Assembly (NCBI GenBank): GCA_035079385.1
Contig: JAVHKY010000010.1
Location: 1,550,001-1,614,000, forward strand
Origin: Aspidiotus rigidus
Taxonomy: Eukaryota > Arthropoda > Insecta > Hemiptera > Diaspididae
DNA length: 64,000 nt
Direction of reading: 5' to 3'
Shown here: positions 40,701-49,700 of the stretch, piece after piece
How the letters are laid out: the number at the start of each line of letters is the position of its first letter
Numbering within the stretch: position 1 is the stretch's first letter
The notes under the pieces: generated by a model
What the model was told of the DNA's origin: nothing
Database searches by the model: none
What the model saw: the letters and a program-made list of their open reading frames with translations, nothing else
Position numbers and translations under genes: made by a program

Positions 40701-43682
40701 CATGTTATCTTTGTCTCTAATGATCCAATTTTTGTGTACGTCTGTCGTCATACCAAGGGTGGTTTTGGGTGCCACAAAGTAAAAGAATAGGGTTACAATG
40801 CAATTACTAATTTAAAGTTGCAATTTTATTACAAAATACAAAGTTTGATAGGACAAATACTCGATATTGGAAGCCTGGAAGATAGACGAGGACCGTCAAG
40901 GAATTGAAAGGAAAACAATTCATTAAACATTGTCAGTCAGACGGTACCAGTTGTGCAATGGGCATGGTACCACGTTTTTTAGATTTTTTCTTGTTTATTC
41001 ATCTGGTAAGGCTTTTCAAAAAAAAAAACAATCAGGAGAAAGGTATCTATCCCAGTTTGATATAGGTATTTTTCTCTTGATCTACATTTTCCATCCGAAC
41101 TTTCAGTAGTATCAATAATTTCAAAAATCACTATCTGACTATCGGGACTATCAATAGCTTCGATAGTATCTGAGTATAGCATGGAAGGTGGCGTTCCTAG
41201 CATAGCCCTGACAGGCGAATAGTGTAATTGATATCAACTAATAATATATAATTTTTCCAAATATCAATCTCTGCATCGATATTATGATCGCTTTTTTATA
41301 TATCGATTATTGACATTGATATTAACTGATGGTGAGGTCTATTGTTAGGAATTATCGATACCAATGACAGCTTTTAAAAGAAACTTTTGGCACAAATGAT
41401 AGTTTTGTTTAAAAGCGGCGATAGTATCGTCGATAGTTTGAAAATTTTTCTTTTTCTTATCAAAATTGCAAAATTTGTACAAACTGACGAGAGTGAAAAT
41501 TGAAAATATGCGCTCGTTCAATTTGCAAATAAAGACCAAGGAAGCGCCCTCTAGATTTACCATGGCGGTAATTGAGGAAGCTTGCAAAAAAAGTGATGAA
41601 GTGAAAAAAGTCATGCAAAAAATCAAAAATTAAATTTGTCTGAAAGAAAATTGATTGGGTAACAAGTTTTGTTCTTTGCATTTTGTATGAAAAACAATTT
41701 ACAATTTAATTTTTTATTACTTGTAGTATGTTGTGTTATAGTAGAAAACACCATGATCACTTTTTTTTTCAAGAACAAGTAGCGCTCCTTGCGGGACCTT
41801 TATCCCTGAATGAATTAAAATCAGCCAGGAAGTACCAGTTGTGCTCTGGGCATGGCACCATATTTTTATGATTTTTTCTAGTCGTGTCCATCACCTGGTA
41901 GCACTGAGATGTATTCCTTGACAGGTTTTTCAGAAACAACGATCACGAAAAAAGTATCTATCAACTATCCTATGTTTAGCATGAGAACCTTTCTTTTGAT
42001 TTATATTGTTTATCCAATTTATCGATAGCATTGCTAGTTGTCAGACTAACTATCAGGGAAAAAATTTTGACACTATCGATAGCAGGAACCATGGAATATT
42101 GCCCACCACTCATCACGGGGTTGATACACAAATATTCCACTCCAAGGTAATGGAATTTACTGGAAGTCCCCTGATTTCACATGTACTAATTAGAACATCC
42201 AGAAAATACTGGAAATCTCACAAAATGACTAGATGCAATCACCAGTCTGGTGTTGTACATATTAGCAGCACCCTAGCCTGGAACGCAATCAGATACCAGT
42301 TTTGTGTTCGCTCCGCGCTGCATCCTGAATTTGCAAATTTGGAACCCACTAGGAACGCTAGTGGCAATTTATAAAACGTACTAAAAGATGAATATATGGT
42401 GCTTTTGATCATAAGCACGGGCATGCAATAAGGGTTATACATGTAATAAACCAACTCTATTGCTCTTAATATATCGTTTTATATAGAAAATGAATAATTA
42501 TTATCGCTCTCATTATCAGATCTATCTTTTAGGTGACTTCAATTTCAGATTTTGCGCCCAACTTTTTTTACATATTCACCTTTTTGACCAAATTGTACCA
42601 ATCAGAAAACAGTATTGTTTTGCCGCTAGAAGGCAGACTCTTTGCCCACATTTATTCATTAATTGCGTTTAATTGTTGAGTTTTTGGTGATTATTTTGTC
42701 CTCTACGCTATGATTGTGGTACCGAATGTGATTTTTTAAAAATGCTGTTATAGTGTGTGTGTTCTCATAAGCCAGACGATTGAATTTCACTTCATTGGTT
42801 CACCTTATTGAATTTTGACTCGAAAATTAGATAATAAAATTGAGTCAAAAAATGTTGAAAAGAAAACACTTACATGTGAGTCGCGCTCAGCGAAACCATG
42901 TACTAAGTCGGAAAAAAAAAATTCCGATTTTTGGTGAAATTTTCAGAAGAGGTCTTCTGCTTTCGAATAAAAAAAAATCAGAATTTTTTTTTTCCGACTT
43001 AGTACATGGTTTCGCTGAGCGCGACTCATGTAGCTTACTTAAATCCGCTTGAAAGTATAAAATGAACTGTATTCTTGTGCATTATCGCTACAAAATGTAT
43101 TGTTAATTAATATTACACAACATCGTGTAATGGTCCAGAAATTAAAATAAAAGTGTGTGGTCAAATACATCCTAAATTTGAAAGTAACATGACAATCCTT
43201 AAAGTTACCTTATCCACATTGACGTCGTAGGTACAGGCCGCACACTTTTATTTCAGTGTCTCTGTGTAATATTGATTAACGATACATTTTGAAGCAGCGC
43301 AAAGCAAAAGGATAAAGTTCATTTTATAATTTCAAGAGAATTTAAGTAAGCTAAATAAAAATGTTTTCTTTTTTTAATAGGTATTTTTACTTCATTTTAT
43401 TTCTAATTTTAAAATTTTACAGTCACAAATCAAATGTCCTGAAATTCCCCCCCCCCCTCTCTTGTCATGCCTGAGACATTGTCCCATAAAACTGATTCTC
43501 AGCGATACTTCTTTTATTTGGTGGATCCTTATTTTCATAAAGTGTTTATTCATTTTTTTCAGAAAGTAGCAGCGATCGACGAAAAGAATCAAAAGATTCC
43601 GTTCCTGAAATAAAGGAGGCTTCGTCAGAGCACGCAGATGATGATAGTCGAGCAAGGTAACAAAGATCTGTTGTTGCCGTTT

Positions 43683-43717
<35 letters not shown>

Positions 43718-46700
43718 GAAAAAAATGTGAATCATTAAGAAATAAGTCGACAAAATACAAAATGAGACGAGTCGAGTCATCGTCATCGCTGCACCACTCT
43801 AACTTTCTACTGTGTTGTACTCTTTCGATCTCTACTACTACCTGTTTGTCATGTGTGTAAAATACCTAATTCAAGAAAATTAACAACCATTTATCGGTCG
43901 AGCACAATGTACTATCGAAACGACGCGTTATAGTTTTTCGTAGCATAATAGAGCCCACACAAACGCAAATTCCAACAGGGGACAAAAAAGTGAAACTCGA
44001 AATCCTTCTTCAGGTCTGTATTACCAAAAATTCACTATACATGTGTACCGTTAAAGTGTTGATGTGGAATGAAAACTGCTTATCGCTTTCTCGGCTGACT
44101 ATTTGGATGGAAAGCTTTCCGAAAATTCATCGAGAAATGAGAGTTAGTGTAATGGCGTCGACTATAAAAGTTATACGAAAGTAACGTCATATTTGTCCTG
44201 TATAACCGTGTATACCCACGCGTATTGGCAGGCTTCATCTGTTCACTGTTTGCTTCCCCTTGTTTTTTTCCTTTTCCTCGAGTCAAACCATTTTTTATCC
44301 AGTAAAAAGTAGCGCATTAGTAATGATGATACCTCTTAAATTATTGCAATATCTTTGTTACATGGAGATAATAATAATATGTTGCACTCTTCCTCTTATA
44401 GTGCATTGTTATAGTAGGTACGTTATAGGATATTCCCTGCACCAAAGTTGAAAGATTATTGATACAAATTTCACGTTGAAGTCAATCTTTTTTTTTTTCT
44501 ATGTGTGACCAATGGTCTTCAGAATGAGAAAGTTGAACTGAGTAAGTGTTTCGATCTAGTGTTCTAAGTGAAACAAGTCTATATTGGTTGTAACAATAGA
44601 TTTCACTTGGTCGAGTAGGCGATCAACACCACCATCACTGTTTTTCATTTACAGCGCCATTGGCCGCCTTTCCTGTCTGGTCATTGCAAATCTAGTTCAC
44701 CATCAATGGCCTGTTCTTGATTTTGACATTGACTTTGAACTCACTTTTATATTTTCTTACCTTCAATACGTATTCCAGGTACGATCCTTCACAGTATTTT
44801 GGCACTTGATTATATTTGTCAGATTGTTGACAGATTTCCTGTCAATAACCTACCCGTCTGGGCCTCTGCGGTTTCATAGTTTAAAAAATATCCACCAAAT
44901 ATCAGTTACTTTGCAGTCCTGTGTTGCAAAGTCCAAATAATGTCATTCGTTATGTCCTTCTCCATCTGCTGTAAAGTTTTTACGCTGGTAAATATTGTGA
45001 TTCTCGATTTATCGTACCTGTTAGGAGATACCATCCTCTAATTTCTGTCCATATTAGCTTCAATCTTCAAGAAAAATTCTCTTGAAACAAGCAGGAGATG
45101 GGTCTTTTGTGTACTTGTATAAATACCTATCCTCTGGTTTGTGTTCATCCTGGCTTTCTACTTTTGAAGAATCGATGTTGGATCCATCATGAGAATTGGG
45201 GCTTTATCACATCTGTAGGAGATACCATCCTCCAATTTCTGTCCATGTTTGCTTTGTGGAAAATCTAGTTTAGAACGATCAGTAGAATTAAGGCTTTGTC
45301 ATACATGTGGACAATACCTGTTTCCTAGTTTGTGTTCATCTCGGCTCACACTCATACCTTTTGTGAAATACAGCTTAAAACAAGCAGGAGAACTGGGTCT
45401 TTTTTGTACTTGTGTGAATACCTATCCTCTAGTTTGTGTTTATTCCGGCTTTCGACTACTGAAAAATTAACGTTGGATCAACGAGGAGAATTGGAGCTTC
45501 GTCATTCCTGTAGGAGGTATCATCCTCCAATTTCTGTCCATGTTCGCTTCAAGGAAAATCCGGTTTGGAACGATCAGGAGAATCGGGGTTTTTGTCATAC
45601 ATGTGGACGATACTTATTTTCTAGTTTGTGTTTATCTCGGCTTACACCCTTAGCTTTTTTGAGATACAGCTTGAAACAAGCAGGAGACTTTATTCCTCGG
45701 TCTCTTGTGTAGTTCTCTCTCTGATTTTTTTGTCATATTTCGTTACCGGATTACCAAGTTTTGTCTTTCTGTTTGCTCATAGTCGGATCGAATGATTCCA
45801 ATTCCCAAATCGCTTACTTCTACAAAGTAGGTAAGTTCTCTTCTATGTTGATTCTTCAATTTGTGCAGGGTTTTGGGCCTTCCCTCCTTTGTCCATATCT
45901 GTCCTCGTCCCTGATCTGCCCTGCTCATTTTTTTCTTCATTCTTATATCCTCCCACACCCTCTTTAAATATCGCATAAATCATAGTTTGGCCAAATAAAA
46001 TTTTAAAGCCGGTCTTCATTCAAACTTCTGCGGCTCAAATTTGTAGTTGCAAAATGTTGGAGTACCGTACCGAACCTTGCGCTTCAGTTTTACTCGTGTT
46101 CTTCGACAGGTTTCATTGTTCTTGCAAGACCGTTGGTTATACTATCTTCTCGAAAGACAGAAAATAGTATTTTGATTTACTCGGTTTACTTCAACGTGAC
46201 AAATTCAAAAGAAAGAGGAACGAAGAATGCTTCACACACTCCTATCACAGTAGTAGCTCATCAAATACACTTCATCTTTACCAATGTATCGTAGATGTGA
46301 TAATATTGCAGAAATCCTGTACCTTCATTATTGAAACATTCATCGTCGCTTTTATTCATCATTGTTACCTTATCTAAAATTCATTACAACTCCGCTGATG
46401 CCATAAAATATCTCAACCAATCGATGACTGCTTCTTCTCTCCTCTACTGCAAACACACACACACACCCTCAAATATGTGTTGAACGCTTGAAAGTGAGAA
46501 AAAAAATGTATAGCGTAATGTAGAAGAAAATGCGACCAAAATAAAAACCACGGCACAGAACCCTGGCTAAAGTTTTCCTATATTTTATGTGTTCTGTTGT
46601 ATATGTGTTATGGTTGTGTACCGTATGATGCTAGGTACATGACGGCTAGCATAATGGGTACAAGAAAACCGTGACTAAATTTATGTTCGCATTTAGAGGT

Positions 46701-49700
46701 TAACTCGTATTTGTTTTTGGAGGGGGGTGAAAATGATATATTTGGTATGCATTTGAGGCGGCAGAAAAGGTTGAAGATCTCTCGCGGATTCGCAGATCTA
46801 CAAATTCCTGTCACGCTTGAAAAAGAATCGAGCTATACTCTGTATGTGTACTCTGATAATTTATTATCTGTCTGCGTGCGCTTTATAAACTCGTAATACG
46901 TTCAAAAGCTTTAAATGTACTGTGTCCGTGTCGGCGTAGGAGTGTATACGTGCGTATGCGATGAAGATTTCGTTTGAAGTGACGACGTAGAAATTTTCAT
47001 CGCATTTAAAATTAAGTACTGTACTATAATCGATGTGCGAATGTTGTTTCTTCCTTCTTCTTCTTCTTCTACTTCAAATCGGATAGCAAAGTGTGTAAGA
47101 GCAATTGACTATTCCGAATCTATGCATAATAATTATATTGAAGTCTATAAAAGTATGGGTCTAGGAGTTGTGTCTACTCGTAGATATCTGGGCAGAATGA
47201 TATGGAGACAATTACCCAGTATTCTGAAATTACCGTTGTGAACATGAATCCCCGTCCTATTACTCGTAAAAAATTGCACTCGTAAAATTTCACGTGTATT
47301 AATCATGTTTTTGTGTGCATCTTTAGGGGTGACTGGAAGCTGGGACCGTTCCAACTTGAACCGAGATTCAACACTTTTATGAAAGGTAACTCGTATTTTG
47401 TAATGTGGAAATATTTTTTCAACAACTAATTACATAATCGGAGTAGGCCTACGAGTATTGATAACCATTCTAATAAATGAAAAATAGGATAGGTACTTAA
47501 TTTATACTGTTGTTCCAGTTATAAAATTGTTTGCGAATTTAGTATCTTCGAATTTTGATATTTAAAAAACGAAAAAAAAAAAAAAAAAACTTGTCGGTCA
47601 ATATCGTTTTTTTTACATGTACAAGCGGCGCCCTTCCTCCATGGTGGAGTGCGGGTTGTGAATGCATAAATTCTGCTTCCTCCAACACCGGAATCGACCG
47701 CTTCGGATATAACTTTAATGTTGGAAGAATCTCTTCGGCAAACCCCCTCTTCTTCTTGACAACCGCTAAGCTTCCCTGATAACTCCCAAGAAGCACGCTA
47801 AACTCTTGAACTCACGACAACAAGACCTTAGATAGGAAGCCCCTTCTCTCTTCAAGTTTAGCTAATGTACTCTTCTTCCTGCGCATCTAGATGTGGATGG
47901 TTCACAGGTGTTCTGCATTTGCCAATTCCATTTCAGGTCCATCTTCTTCTTCATGACTGTGACTGCAATTTTTTTTTTTTTTTTTTTTGGGGGGGGGGCT
48001 GAGTGGTTAATCTCTATTAATCTAGTATAAGCCTAGTATACTGTATGTTAGGCCTAATTTAATGAAGGTTCGGTCGACATTTTTCTCAAGTCCCTAAAGT
48101 AAGGTCAAGGTCATTGATATGTCATGAAACGTGGCGGGACGCTAGACAGATTTCTGGCTGACCTCCCGGCCAGGGGACATATAAATGTCAAAAAACTCAA
48201 GAGGTTCTTTTAATGGAGTTAAACTAGAGGTGACAGGAAATCAATTTTATGAAACACGTGAATCTGAAAAATTGGTGTATGAAGCATTGTATATTTAGTC
48301 TCTTGAAGGAGCTATCTTTTAGGCACCAGAAAGATTTAACCAGTTAAATGGGAGTTTGCGCTAAATTCACTTCAGCACAAAAACGCAAAACGTTAGATGT
48401 ATACTTCAAATCTACAAAATTTGTATCTCAATTTTATCTTCAATTTGTGCCCCCCACTCAACTTTCTACAAAATTTTTCAGCCGAGTTATGGACCAAAAT
48501 GTGTTAAAAGTGAAGGAATTTTCAATTTCTTACTTCGAAAATTTTGGCGAATTATAATAAATTTTTGCAACATTTTGGTCCACAACTTGGCTCAAAAAAA
48601 TCATAAAAAGTTGACTAGTGGCGCAAATTTTCATACATTTGAAGTAGGTATTACACCTAACGTTTCGCGTTTTTACGTTAGAACAAATTTAGCCCAAACT
48701 TCCATTCAACTGGTAACAACTTTCTGGTCCACCCGGTATACATCGACCACCGAGCTATATGTGATAGGATGGGGACTTGAAAAATTTTCAAGCTCTGAGC
48801 TTTTATGGCCGGCCGAACAAAAGGTTGACGTTTTTTCCAAAAAAACACCGCCGATGAAACAGGTTCCCTGTTAAAACTTACAGGTTCTTCAACACAGTTA
48901 AACAAGGGGTGGCAGGAAACCTGTTCTACGGGGCACGTGGGAGCTGAAAAATGTAGATTGTGACGTCACAGGCTCAGACTGTGGAGCTCTATACTATAAT
49001 AGGAAAGAAACTTTGAAAACAACTGATATATGACGTCACTAGATTAGACGTCACAAAGTCGACCTTTAGTCTTCATTCTATTAGTCCTTTGAATTGATAA
49101 TTATTATTCCTTTAATAGTTATAGGTACATATATTATTTTGAAATTAACAATCATAAAATATTATTCTTTATTACTTATATTTTTTATATATATTTATTA
49201 CAACAATAATTGAAAGAAAAAATAATAAAATATTAATTGATTAACATAAAGAAAATAAAATTTATTTGCAATAAATTATCTAATCAAATCTTATACTTGG
49301 ATTAAAAAAAAAATTAATTTTCAATTTATTAAAAAATAAATGAAAAATTTGAAATATCAATTAATAAAATGGTTATTAAAAAATAATTTTTGAAGAATAA
49401 ATTTAATTAGTGAAGTAATATTAAAAATAATTAATATAAATAGAATAAATAAAAAAGACAATAAATTGATAAAAAATAATATAATTATAAAAAATGTAAA
49501 TTTAATATTTAAATTATAAAATAGTAATGAATAAATTCTTCATATACTATAAATTATTATAAATATTTTCATTAAATAAATAATTCTAAAAAAAATTATC
49601 AAGTTCAATTAAATAAATTATATCAAAAAATATATCTTTACAAATAAGTATTCTAAAATACGAGATCATGTATTTTCCATAAAACCGGTGTAATAATTGA

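Noticed and set aside
43392..43760. 122-codon minus-strand frame
   Set aside because: It lies antisense to Rim exon 17 and includes a poly-Phe run from a T/A homopolymer.
44584..45712. Cys-rich open frames (118-126 codons)
   Set aside because: They track the 98-bp minisatellite monomers and change frame with it. The apparent C-x2-C spacing is a repeat by-product.
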